DNA of 12,720 nucleotides from Nitrospirota bacterium (GTDB lineage: Bacteria > Nitrospirota > Thermodesulfovibrionia > UBA6902 > BMS3Bbin08). The position numbers were made by a program, and so were the translations under genes. Each line of letters opens with the position of its first letter. The stretch's first letter is position 1. Positions 6,110 to 12,576 of this stretch are shown in pieces. Where the stretch lies: contig JACQXH010000232.1 of assembly GCA_016208845.1 (NCBI GenBank), positions 1 to 12,720 on the forward strand, written 5' to 3'. The notes beneath the pieces are model-generated. The model did not search any database and was not told the DNA's origin. It saw only the letters and a list, made by a program, of their open reading frames with translations.

Positions 6110-7528
6110 ATGCCTTTAATAAAACAACGGAAGGAAAAACTTCGCTTTCAGGTAGGAATCGATTTCGGAACTAGTTCCACTAAAATTGCTTATGCTCAAC
6201 TCGGAGTAAGAGGGAAAAGGGTACGCCCTGTTCTATTCGACCACAACTTGCCTCATTATCCTCCATTTGCTCTTCCATCAGTTGCTGCTTTTGATCAGAA
6301 TGGGAAGCTTCAAATGGGTATTGAGGCGGCGCGTTATTTGTCTGATAAATCGTGGGATACGGGTTTCAGAAGAATCAAAGTTGTTGTTGCTGGTAAATAT
6401 GACGATTCTTTTTACGACGAAGTTACTTGCGAATTATATCAGAAGTATTTATTGAGATCAGGAATGGATCATATAGAACCTGAGCATTTTACTGTTTTAT
6501 ACCTTGCCCATGCTATACACTGTGCGAGAACGGCAATTATGAACAAATTCCCCAGTTCTGATATCGATATTGCTTTTAATATATGTTCTCCAATTGATCA
6601 TATCCAGAACAATAAATTTAAACCAGTGTTTGAACGGATTGTAGCAGCCGCTGAAAATGTTGAATCACAGTGGCGTGATGGGGGACGACTTGAGAGTTTA
6701 CTGGATGCCGTGGTATTAAAATATAATGAAACACTTTATCGGCCTCATGACGAGGCAACCAGAGTCTTTGTTATTCCTGAATCAGTTGCGGAGATTGCCT
6801 CATATCTCGTGTCATTACAAGCAAGGAATGGTTTACACGCAGTCTTAGACTTTGGAGCAGGAACAACAGATTTATCGATTTTTAATTTATACGGAATCGA
6901 AACAGATGAAACAACGACATATTGGTACGCTGCGCGAAATTTACCACGCGGGGCGCAACGCATCGAGCTTATAATCAAACGCTACATACAAAGAGATGGG
7001 ATTGTTGTTAGCGATAAAGACATATCCCATGCTTTAAACAATCTTAAGAAATTTGATGGAGAAATTATAAGAGATATTCGGCATGAACTTTTTGAACTAT
7101 GGGAAGAGACACTTCCTGTCTGGAAGGAGGCATATGTACATAATCCTTATCAGCCCGAATGGTTTGAAAACAAAGTACATATATTCACCTGTGGCGGGGG
7201 CGCTAAGATACCTTCAATCAATGAGATATTCCGTCAATCATGGATAAGTGGAAAAGTAATGTATGGTTCTAAATTCCATCCCATAAAAACATTACCGATG
7301 CCTGAAGACTACGACTCTGTTAATAATCGTGCACCTTTTGATAGATTATCTGTTGCGTATGGACTAACTATACCTCAGCCTGTATTAGGTAAGTATATTC
7401 TACCCCGTGACTGCCCCGTGCATCATCAACCAGATAGGCCTTCGAGCGGGACACGGATCATGATAAAAAGATGTTCTTGCGGCAGTCCGGCAGTACCCGG
7501 TGAAAATAAATGTATAAATTGCATGTGA
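6110..7528 (+). CDS. Hsp70/actin-fold ATPase with C-terminal zinc ribbon
   Basis: The 472-aa protein has the three nucleotide-binding motifs of the actin/Hsp70 fold: phosphate-1 VGIDFGTSSTKIAY (15-28), phosphate-2 VLDFGAGTTDLSIF (245-258) and the adenosine motif FTCGGGAKIPSI (359-370). A lysine in GFRRIK (about 90) may match the catalytic Lys of Hsp70. Unlike DnaK there is no beta-sandwich substrate domain or lid. The NBD ends near 425 and the chain closes with a short zinc ribbon, Cys455, Cys457, Cys468, Cys471 (CxC..CxxC). It is therefore better seen as a regulatory or assembly ATPase than a general chaperone; the ribbon may bind DNA or the helicase. It has a good RBS (AGAGGAG, 6099-6105) and sits 45 bp after the helicase in the same operon. 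Partnership with the helicase is inferred from the tight spacing. Confidence 0.88.
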   Translation: MPLIKQRKEKLRFQVGIDFGTSSTKIAYAQLGVRGKRVRPVLFDHNLPHYPPFALPSVAAFDQNGKLQMGIEAARYLSDKSWDTGFRRIKVVVAGKYDDSFYDEVTCELYQKYLLRSGMDHIEPEHFTVLYLAHAIHCARTAIMNKFPSSDIDIAFNICSPIDHIQNNKFKPVFERIVAAAENVESQWRDGGRLESLLDAVVLKYNETLYRPHDEATRVFVIPESVAEIASYLVSLQARNGLHAVLDFGAGTTDLSIFNLYGIETDETTTYWYAARNLPRGAQRIELIIKRYIQRDGIVVSDKDISHALNNLKKFDGEIIRDIRHELFELWEETLPVWKEAYVHNPYQPEWFENKVHIFTCGGGAKIPSINEIFRQSWISGKVMYGSKFHPIKTLPMPEDYDSVNNRAPFDRLSVAYGLTIPQPVLGKYILPRDCPVHHQPDRPSSGTRIMIKRCSCGSPAVPGENKCINCM

Positions 7529-8038
7529 TAGGGATAAGAATGCAAAGAACTCGATTGCAACAAAAAGATTTATTTAATCTTATTAAATTTTATACCCCCA
7601 TCTTTTTTGCCCGTGAAGACAAACCCCTCCGCTTTGTCCAAATCCATTTGGAGGATTTGAGAGCGGTAATAGGGGGGAAGTAATCGCCTGACCCAACAGC
7701 GCTGGAAAGCCAACAACTTCACTCTTTTCCGGTAACCTGTTAGAAAATACGGCACAAGGCTATTATTATGACGCAACAAACTCTTGACAATATTTTCCAT
7801 AATTATCTACAACATGGCACTTGCCCTGGTCGCTCCTATATTCAAATCTGACAGTGCATCGAGCACTCTCTTTTCAGCATGATCCCCGGTTCTCTTGATT
7901 CACCTGGATCCATCGGAGTCAATTTTCGACCTTATAACATATAAAACATAGGACACTATATGGGAGAGGTCGGGTCATATAATAGAACTCATAAAATAAC
8001 AAAATTTCAATTGAGAGTAGTAAGCGGGGAGTGATTAA
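7529..8038. other. 510-bp intergenic region with a structured element
   Basis: No convincing gene is present. A minus-strand frame (7570-7800, 76 codons) is open but resembles nothing I know and covers a large hairpin (7624-7675). A second minus-strand stretch near 7814-7900 reads DHAEKRVLDALSDLNIG then ATRASAML before a stop, perhaps gene debris. AGTGC-ATCGA-GCACT forms a small hairpin at 7853-7867. A TATAAT at 7978-7983 may belong to a promoter for the metallopeptidase, though no good -35 is in place. The gap suggests the operon ends after the Hsp70-like gene. Confidence 0.5.
7624..7675. repeat. Imperfect 52-nt hairpin, possible MITE/REP-type unit
   Basis: The left arm CCCCT-CCGCT-ttgtc-CAAATCC pairs with GGATTTG-ag-AGCGG-taat-AGGGG around the 7-nt loop ATTTGGA, giving 17 paired bases in three blocks. 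No T-tract follows on either strand, so it is not a classic terminator. It may be a dispersed palindromic element or a structured RNA. Whether it recurs in the genome cannot be judged here. Confidence 0.45.
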
Positions 8039-8431
8039 TTGAAAATCAAAGTCGTTACAAATAACAAAGACCATGAGCAGAAACTTCTCCGGCTGGTCCC
8101 TTATAAAATCGGGATGATGGAAGCACTCAGCAAAGAGTACAAGTTTAAGCCCCCGGCGGTTGTGCTTCTCAAGCCGATGAGAGAAAGAAAAGAAACCATT
8201 AACTTGACCCTCGCATGGGCAGGCTATTCGCTTGAGAGAGGGTACTATATCTCATTGAGGATGACGCTCTTTAAATGTGGATTGCCCTATGTGCTGGACG
8301 TTCTGGCCCATGAGACAGCCCACATTGCTGTGTGCCAGAAACTACGAAGGTGGGGGCATCCACAGATACACGAAGAGATGTACCAATTTGCACTTAAATG
8401 GGTCAAACATAAGGGCAAGAGATGTTGCTGA
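8039..8431 (+). CDS. SprT-like zinc metallopeptidase
   Basis: The 130-aa product carries the zinc-protease signature HETAH at residues 91-95 in the context VLDVLAHETAHIAVCQ, followed by GHPQIHEEMY. H107 or H111 could supply the third zinc ligand, as in the GHG segment of SprT/SPRTN proteins. SprT-type enzymes cleave DNA-bound proteins in eukaryotes (SPRTN); bacterial roles are poorly known. The start is TTG at 8039, chosen because a strong RBS (GCGGGGAG, about 8026-8033) lies 6-7 nt upstream and no ATG precedes the conserved part. The frame after the TGA stays open for 42 more codons to a TAA at 8558-8560, so the TGA could be a premature stop in a longer protein. The gene lies between the two Hsp70 units on the same strand, separated from both by gaps without genes. 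Confidence 0.7.
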   Translation: MKIKVVTNNKDHEQKLLRLVPYKIGMMEALSKEYKFKPPAVVLLKPMRERKETINLTLAWAGYSLERGYYISLRMTLFKCGLPYVLDVLAHETAHIAVCQKLRRWGHPQIHEEMYQFALKWVKHKGKRCC

Positions 8432-8758
8432 TTCTACGATGATAAATCTAAAAAGCATCCCAGAGAAGATTCTATTCATTCAAGACGATTTCATAATAAG
8501 AGACTGTGGGAGATTGGTCGCATGATACATAATACATTATCTATAAGTGGCATGGCTTAATAATAGATATCCAGTTTTATTCCATTAACAACCGGCTGTC
8601 TTTACGACTGGGAGTTTTCATTAAGAACCTATAAAAGCATAGATCAAGACATTGAGTGAGTTAAAAAATGAATTCGGACAACATGACAAGGAATTAGCAT
8701 AATATTTCTTTATAAAGATTTTAATGATCGAGAGATGTAAATTCGTGAGGTAAATCGG
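8432..8758. other. 327-bp intergenic region with promoter for Hsp70-TPR
   Basis: The first 129 bases (8432-8560) are an in-frame continuation of the metallopeptidase frame after its TGA. They are basic and polar (FYDDKSKKHPREDS and on) and could be a lost C-terminus. The remainder is AT-rich leader holding a likely sigma70 promoter and the RBS of the next gene. I see no terminator with a T-tract. Confidence 0.45.
8675..8703 (+). promoter_or_regulatory. Sigma70-like promoter for Hsp70-TPR
   Basis: CGGACA (8675-8680, 4 of 6 matches to TTGACA) and CATAAT (8698-8703, 5 of 6 to TATAAT) are separated by exactly 17 bp, about 55 bp upstream of the Hsp70-TPR start. It would give a separate transcript for the Hsp70-TPR and GrpE-like pair. 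This is sequence match only. Confidence 0.4.
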
Positions 8759-11149
8759 ATGACTAAAACTTATTTTGGCATTGATTTGGGAACGAGTAAT
8801 TCATCTATAAGCTATATTACGGACAGCCCCAGAACTAGCCAAGTCATCTATATTGATCCAGCAACAATAAAATTCAACCCTCCGCCCAACTCAACCATAT
8901 TACGCAACTGGGAAAGGCTATCCTCTGCTGTTTATATTGAACAAAAACAGAAATCTAAAAAAGTAATCGCAGGATTTCTTGCTGAGGAAGCAGCTTTGGA
9001 TAAGAGAGCAAAACCATTTGAGAATCTCTTTATCTCGGTTAAATCTGATATGGGAACGCTAAAAATATATGAGGATTCTGTTGATCCTGAAATTATTACT
9101 CCCGTGGAGGTATCATCTGAAATTATTAAGGAATTAATTAAGGCAGCAGAAAAAGAAATTGGGATTTCACCCAAAAAATCAAATGTGGTCATAACTGTAC
9201 CCGCATCATTCCTGCATAATCAACGTGAAGATACTATACAGGCTGCAAAACTTGCAGGATTAAAGATTACCGATGGTGATTTGCTTGATGAGCCTGTTGC
9301 TGCTTTTATTTACACAGCGTGTCACCAGAAACTCGATGCGCAGTTGGAGATGAAAAAAGAGAAAAATGTTCTTATGTTTGATCTTGGGGCAGGAACATGT
9401 GACATATCAATATTTCAGGCAGCATATGATTCAGCGTTATTTACATCCGGCATAGGACTCAGCATTCGGAATAAAGCAATAAGTAATTATGAAAAACTTG
9501 GGGGAGACAACATTGATCTTCATATAGTAGAAGAAGAAATGCTGCCGGCATTTTGTGACAAAAATGAAATTAAATTTGATTCGGTACCAGAAAAGATCAA
9601 GAGGGAGATAAGGTTTAAATTAAAGATGCAGGCAAAGAAACTCAAGGAGGAGATATGTCGTCAGATCACTCATCATGGCATGAAGAAAAGTATAAAACAA
9701 TCGTGGGCCATTGATGCCTTTACAATAACCGCATTGGAAATAAAAACAAAAAAAACATCTGCAAGTATCGGCCTGGATCGCTTCGTTTACCTCATGGAGC
9801 CCTTTGTGTCTGAAGATATTAAAAAGTCATATAAGATAGCTGATGATTATGTTACTTTATCTTTTTTGGGTCCGGTTGTTAATGCATTGAAAAAGGCGGA
9901 TTTATATTTTCAAGATATTGATGCTTTTATTTTTAATGGCGGCAGTTGTCATAATCCGATTTTACAGAATGCATTCAAAAGTTTTGAAGGATTTACAAAT
10001 GCTAAATTCTTCAACACCCCTGATTTGGATCTTTCCGTTTCTAAAGGGGCTGCTATACATTGTTATTATCTTCATAAACATAAAAAGCCAATTGTTACAC
10101 CAATAGTAAATAATGAAATAGGTATATATACGTTGGGATTAAAAAGAGAAAAATTGATAGATGCAGGGAGTGAGCTTCCGCTTCCGAGTGAGCACGGTTT
10201 TTTGATGAATGACAACTTTTGTGTCCCGAAAGACAATTTGGATCATGTAGGCATCTCCATATATTCTGGTAATAGCCAGGTAATAAGCAACCTGAAATTA
10301 TCATTACCTGACGGTATAAAAAAGGGAGAACCCGTTAATATCGGATTACGTATCGACAGTAATAAGGTTATGCATTTTACCGCGTCTCTGAAAAACCACT
10401 CCAGGGTTAAATTGAATTTTGAGTTGAGTCACCCGTGGACCCACAATATTCATTCCCCGGAGGATATGGCTGCCAGTGAATTATGGAGAGAGGTTGCTCA
10501 ATTAAAAAAGAAGCAAGTTCCTGTTGATTATAACATGATGATTGAACTTGCGAATAGAGAAAGAAGGAGAGAGAATTTAAGGTGTGCAGTTGAAATATTG
10601 CAGAGACTACAGGATAAAAAAATAGATACAGCAAATCTAAATAATATTCTTGCGCTGTGTTATCAGAATATGGGCAAGAGTGATCATGCTTTATTACATT
10701 TCAAAAAAGCGGCTGAACTACAGCCTGACGAAGTTATTCTTATTGCTAATTACGGGAGTCAACTTGTGGAATGCGGTAAGGTAAAAGAGGGAATTTCAAA
10801 ATTAAGACAGGCGGTTGACATAAATCCTGATAATTATTTTCCATATTATTGGCTTGGTCACGCGTTTCGAAAATTAGGAGACGAGGAGCAGGCAACAAAA
10901 GAGTATACAAGAGCACGTCAGTTATTAAGAATGCTTTGCTCTAAATATCCTGATAGTGAGTGGTACTTAGGTTTTTTAAAAGACGTAAATATGTCTCTTG
11001 GGGATTATGAGGAAGCAGACAAAATAAAAAAACAATTAATGAAAATAGGAAATACAAAATACTTAAACTGTAGTCCCGAGAAGCTGTTAGCAGGTCCTGA
11101 ATCAGGGATATGGAAGGACTTTGATTTATCTGATGAAGAAATCTCATAA
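8759..11149 (+). CDS. Hsp70-family chaperone fused to TPR repeats
   Basis: The 796-aa protein has a full Hsp70 nucleotide-binding domain: phosphate-1 FGIDLGTSNSSISY (6-19), NLFISVK with K95 in the place of the DnaK catalytic Lys70, DLLDEPVAAFIY (174-185; DnaK INEPTAAAL), phosphate-2 MFDLGAGTCDISIF (206-219), KLGGDNID (246-253; DnaK LGGEDFD) and the adenosine motif FNGGSCHNP (392-400). A region of beta strands (about 450-560) may be a reduced substrate-binding domain; there is no DnaK lid. From about 590 on, helix pairs form TPR repeats; three good units are at 624-657, 658-691 and 692-725 (CYQNMGKSDHALLHFKKAAELQPD is split across the first). The TPRs probably hold partner proteins. ATG 8759 has the RBS GTGAGG 8 nt upstream. 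Its 3' end overlaps the next gene, which looks like a GrpE, suggesting a dedicated Hsp70-exchange factor pair. Confidence 0.9.
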   Translation: MTKTYFGIDLGTSNSSISYITDSPRTSQVIYIDPATIKFNPPPNSTILRNWERLSSAVYIEQKQKSKKVIAGFLAEEAALDKRAKPFENLFISVKSDMGTLKIYEDSVDPEIITPVEVSSEIIKELIKAAEKEIGISPKKSNVVITVPASFLHNQREDTIQAAKLAGLKITDGDLLDEPVAAFIYTACHQKLDAQLEMKKEKNVLMFDLGAGTCDISIFQAAYDSALFTSGIGLSIRNKAISNYEKLGGDNIDLHIVEEEMLPAFCDKNEIKFDSVPEKIKREIRFKLKMQAKKLKEEICRQITHHGMKKSIKQSWAIDAFTITALEIKTKKTSASIGLDRFVYLMEPFVSEDIKKSYKIADDYVTLSFLGPVVNALKKADLYFQDIDAFIFNGGSCHNPILQNAFKSFEGFTNAKFFNTPDLDLSVSKGAAIHCYYLHKHKKPIVTPIVNNEIGIYTLGLKREKLIDAGSELPLPSEHGFLMNDNFCVPKDNLDHVGISIYSGNSQVISNLKLSLPDGIKKGEPVNIGLRIDSNKVMHFTASLKNHSRVKLNFELSHPWTHNIHSPEDMAASELWREVAQLKKKQVPVDYNMMIELANRERRRENLRCAVEILQRLQDKKIDTANLNNILALCYQNMGKSDHALLHFKKAAELQPDEVILIANYGSQLVECGKVKEGISKLRQAVDINPDNYFPYYWLGHAFRKLGDEEQATKEYTRARQLLRMLCSKYPDSEWYLGFLKDVNMSLGDYEEADKIKKQLMKIGNTKYLNCSPEKLLAGPESGIWKDFDLSDEEIS

Positions 11150-11660
11150 GAAAAAAACAAAAAAGAGACGTCCAAAGAATGTATGGAACTCATTAAGAAA
11201 GCTTGAAGGTTATTTGAAGAAGGCAGATATTCAGGCGAATATTTTCATGGATTCTTTGTATGAATTAAAGGAAAAAGTTTCTTTTGATATTAAAAGAGAT
11301 ATGGTTAATGAGCTATGCAATTCAGTTGATGGCGACATTTTACACGCATTGCATGAACTCAATAATAATATAGATGTTTTAAAGACAAAGGCAAATGAAG
11401 AACAGCTGCAAAGTATGGTCAACCTGTATGAGACGATAACGAGATCATTAAATATAACACCTTTTCGGTATGCGGGCGAGAGATTCAGTCTTCGAAAGCC
11501 TTCAGTCAAGAAATATAAATTTGATGAATATCCGGAATCTCTGGATGTCAATAGCATTGATGAGTTCGAAGTTGAAGTTTTAAGATGCGGCTGGAAAATG
11601 GCAGATAAAATTATTATCAAGCCTGTTGTTTTTGAAGTCGAAAATACTCCGGAAGATTGA
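11133..11660 (+). CDS. Divergent GrpE-like nucleotide-exchange factor
   Basis: The product is 175 aa from the ATG at 11133; a TTG at 11121 would add four residues but sits only 2 nt from the AAGGA box. Its layout matches GrpE: a very basic tail (KKKTKKRRPK), long helices from about 20 to 110 with heptad-like leucines, then a C-terminal beta domain. In this domain EVEVLRCGWKMADKIIIKPV lines up with the GrpE pattern V.R.GY..GDKVIRPA.V.V. Before it, LNITPFRYAGERFSLRKP resembles the L...GV..I...G..FDP segment. GrpE dimers release ADP from Hsp70, so the likely partner is the preceding Hsp70-TPR, whose 3' end it overlaps by 17 bp. Similarity is low and I judge it by pattern. Alternatively it is an unrelated helical cofactor. 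The TGA is at 11658-11660, and no terminator is seen after it. Confidence 0.6.
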   Translation: MKKSHKKKTKKRRPKNVWNSLRKLEGYLKKADIQANIFMDSLYELKEKVSFDIKRDMVNELCNSVDGDILHALHELNNNIDVLKTKANEEQLQSMVNLYETITRSLNITPFRYAGERFSLRKPSVKKYKFDEYPESLDVNSIDEFEVEVLRCGWKMADKIIIKPVVFEVENTPED

Positions 11661-11801
11661 GTTGAATAAGAATTTGGAGTTATATCGGAGTTAGCGACAA
11701 GGTCTATGTCTTTGATTTTATTGTTTAGGACCAAAGAGATCGGGTATGTCTTTAAAGTCGTCCGATTATAAGTCATCAGCAGTCAGGCTCTCATAACGGT
11801 C

Positions 11802-11831
11802 TTGACTGAAACGGACTTTCTGAGGTACTCT
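11802..11831 (+). promoter_or_regulatory. Candidate promoter of the toxin-antitoxin operon
   Basis: TTGACT (11802-11807) is a good -35 (5 of 6). At 18 bp spacing TACTCT (11826-11831) is a poor -10 (3 of 6). It overlaps the operator-like palindrome. CAGTCA (11780-11785) pairs with TGACTG at 11803-11808 across the -35. From 11661 to here there is no gene. Confidence 0.35.
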
Positions 11832-11841
11832 TAAGTGTACC
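11824..11841. promoter_or_regulatory. 18-bp near-perfect palindrome, likely TA operator
   Basis: GGTACTCTTAAGTGTACC is self-complementary except for one symmetric position (T6/T13). It lies 19 bp before the antitoxin ATG, over the expected -10 and just before the RBS AGGAGG. Phd/YefM antitoxins bind such palindromes with their N-terminal domain and repress their own operon, so this is the natural operator candidate. Confidence 0.6.
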
Positions 11842-11860
11842 ATTACAGGAGGCGCATAAC

Positions 11861-12136
11861 ATGACCAAAACAATGCCTATCATAGAAGCAAGAAAGAAGC
11901 TGACTTCCATGCCCGAAGACTTTGAGCATGAAAAAGGCACAGACGTTATTGCCGTTACCCGTCGCGGTAAGCCCGTGCTGGCCGTATTGTCGTGGGAATT
12001 GTACGAGACAGTTGCAGAGACGCTTGAAGTGCTGAGCGATGAAAATCTGATGAAGGACCTGCGCAGGAGCATTAAAGAAATGCAGGAAGGCAAGCTGGTT
12101 CCATGGGACAAGGCGAAAAAACAGCTCGGCATTTAA
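11861..12136 (+). CDS. Phd/YefM-family antitoxin
   Basis: The 91-aa product has the Phd/YefM fold signature: an N-terminal strand and helix (MPIIEARKKLTSMPEDF), then DVIAVTRRGKPVLAVLSWELY (strand-turn-strand-helix, residues 28-48), followed by a charged C-terminal tail (49-91) that would wrap the toxin. It blocks the toxin encoded next and represses the operon with it. The ATG at 11861 has a strong RBS (CAGGAGG) 8 nt upstream. Its 3' end overlaps the toxin frame by 34 bp. The region is more G+C-rich than the Hsp70 genes, which fits independent acquisition. Confidence 0.9.
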   Translation: MTKTMPIIEARKKLTSMPEDFEHEKGTDVIAVTRRGKPVLAVLSWELYETVAETLEVLSDENLMKDLRRSIKEMQEGKLVPWDKAKKQLGI

Positions 12137-12453
12137 CTTATCAGATAGCCATTACCCCCACCGCCATGAAGATGCTCAAAGGCATCTCTGACCGTAGGAT
12201 AAGGGTAAAGATATCGGACGTCATTGACCGATTGGCCACAGACCCTGATAAACAGGGCAAGCCCCTTACCGGAGAGCTTATCGGTTTCAGGAGCATCCGC
12301 GCTGTGGGACAGCGATACCGGATTATCTATAAAGTCCAAAAAGAACAAATTCTAGTTGTTATCGTTACAGCGGGTATCAGGAAGGTAGGGCATAAGGGGG
12401 ACATTTGCGCACTTGCCAAAAAGCTGATACGTCTGAGACTGCTGGAGCCATAA
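12103..12453 (+). CDS. RelE/ParE-superfamily toxin
   Basis: The 116-aa product fits the RelE/ParE fold: YQIAITPTAMKMLKGI (strand and helix, 13-28), KISDVIDRLATDP (36-48), the GKPLTGELIGFRSIR segment (52-66), QRYRIIYKV (70-78) and VVIVTAGIRKVGH (85-97). RelE enzymes cleave mRNA on the ribosome and ParE proteins inhibit gyrase; which applies here cannot be told. The basic residues R63, R66, R71, R73 and the GIRKVGHKGD turn are where RelE catalytic groups sit. The ATG at 12103 lies inside the antitoxin gene, 12 nt after AGGAAGG, and gives a protein about ten residues longer than usual. No later ATG fits, since TTA precedes TYQIAI. Translational coupling to the antitoxin is implied by the overlap. 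The TAA is at 12451-12453. Confidence 0.88.
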   Translation: MGQGEKTARHLTYQIAITPTAMKMLKGISDRRIRVKISDVIDRLATDPDKQGKPLTGELIGFRSIRAVGQRYRIIYKVQKEQILVVIVTAGIRKVGHKGDICALAKKLIRLRLLEP

Positions 12454-12477
12454 CCGTAGCAAAGAAAAGAAAAACCG

Positions 12478-12505
12478 TTGAAGTGTATTAAGTAAGAGAT
12501 AATAT
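12478..12505 (+). promoter_or_regulatory. Weak promoter candidate upstream of membrane gene
   Basis: TTGAAG (12478-12483, 4 of 6) and TAATAT (12500-12505, 4 of 6) with a 16-bp spacer lie upstream of the last gene. Only a moderate match in AT-rich sequence, so low confidence. Confidence 0.25.
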
Positions 12506-12549
12506 ATCATCTTTGTAAATCTGAAATAAATTTATCACAGGGGACATGA

Positions 12550-12565
12550 CTTTCTCATGAGAAAG
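12550..12565. promoter_or_regulatory. Perfect 16-bp palindrome (CTTTCTCATGAGAAAG)
   Basis: A fully self-complementary 16-mer ends 11 bp before the ATG of the last gene, within its probable 5' leader. It could be an operator for a dimeric repressor, or a hairpin that masks the start region in mRNA. No poly-T follows, so it is not a terminator of the toxin gene. Confidence 0.45.
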
Positions 12566-12576
12566 ACGGACTGAGC

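Noticed and set aside
7565..7581. AAGATT/AATCTT hairpin after the Hsp70-like gene as terminator
   Set aside because: Only six mostly AT pairs and no clean T-tract; too weak to call.
7570..7800. 76-aa minus-strand frame
   Set aside because: No recognisable family, and it spans a large palindrome; an open frame over a hairpin element is more likely.
8429..8431. TGA as a selenocysteine codon in the SprT-like gene
   Set aside because: No convincing SECIS-type hairpin follows within about 40 nt; a true stop or nonsense mutation is simpler.
8277..8525. 82-aa frame overlapping the metallopeptidase
   Set aside because: Mostly an out-of-frame reading of the HExxH gene; no family features.
11231..11776. 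181-aa minus-strand frame opposite the GrpE-like gene
   Set aside because: Serine- and leucine-rich composition typical of an antisense shadow; the plus strand has the coupled gene.
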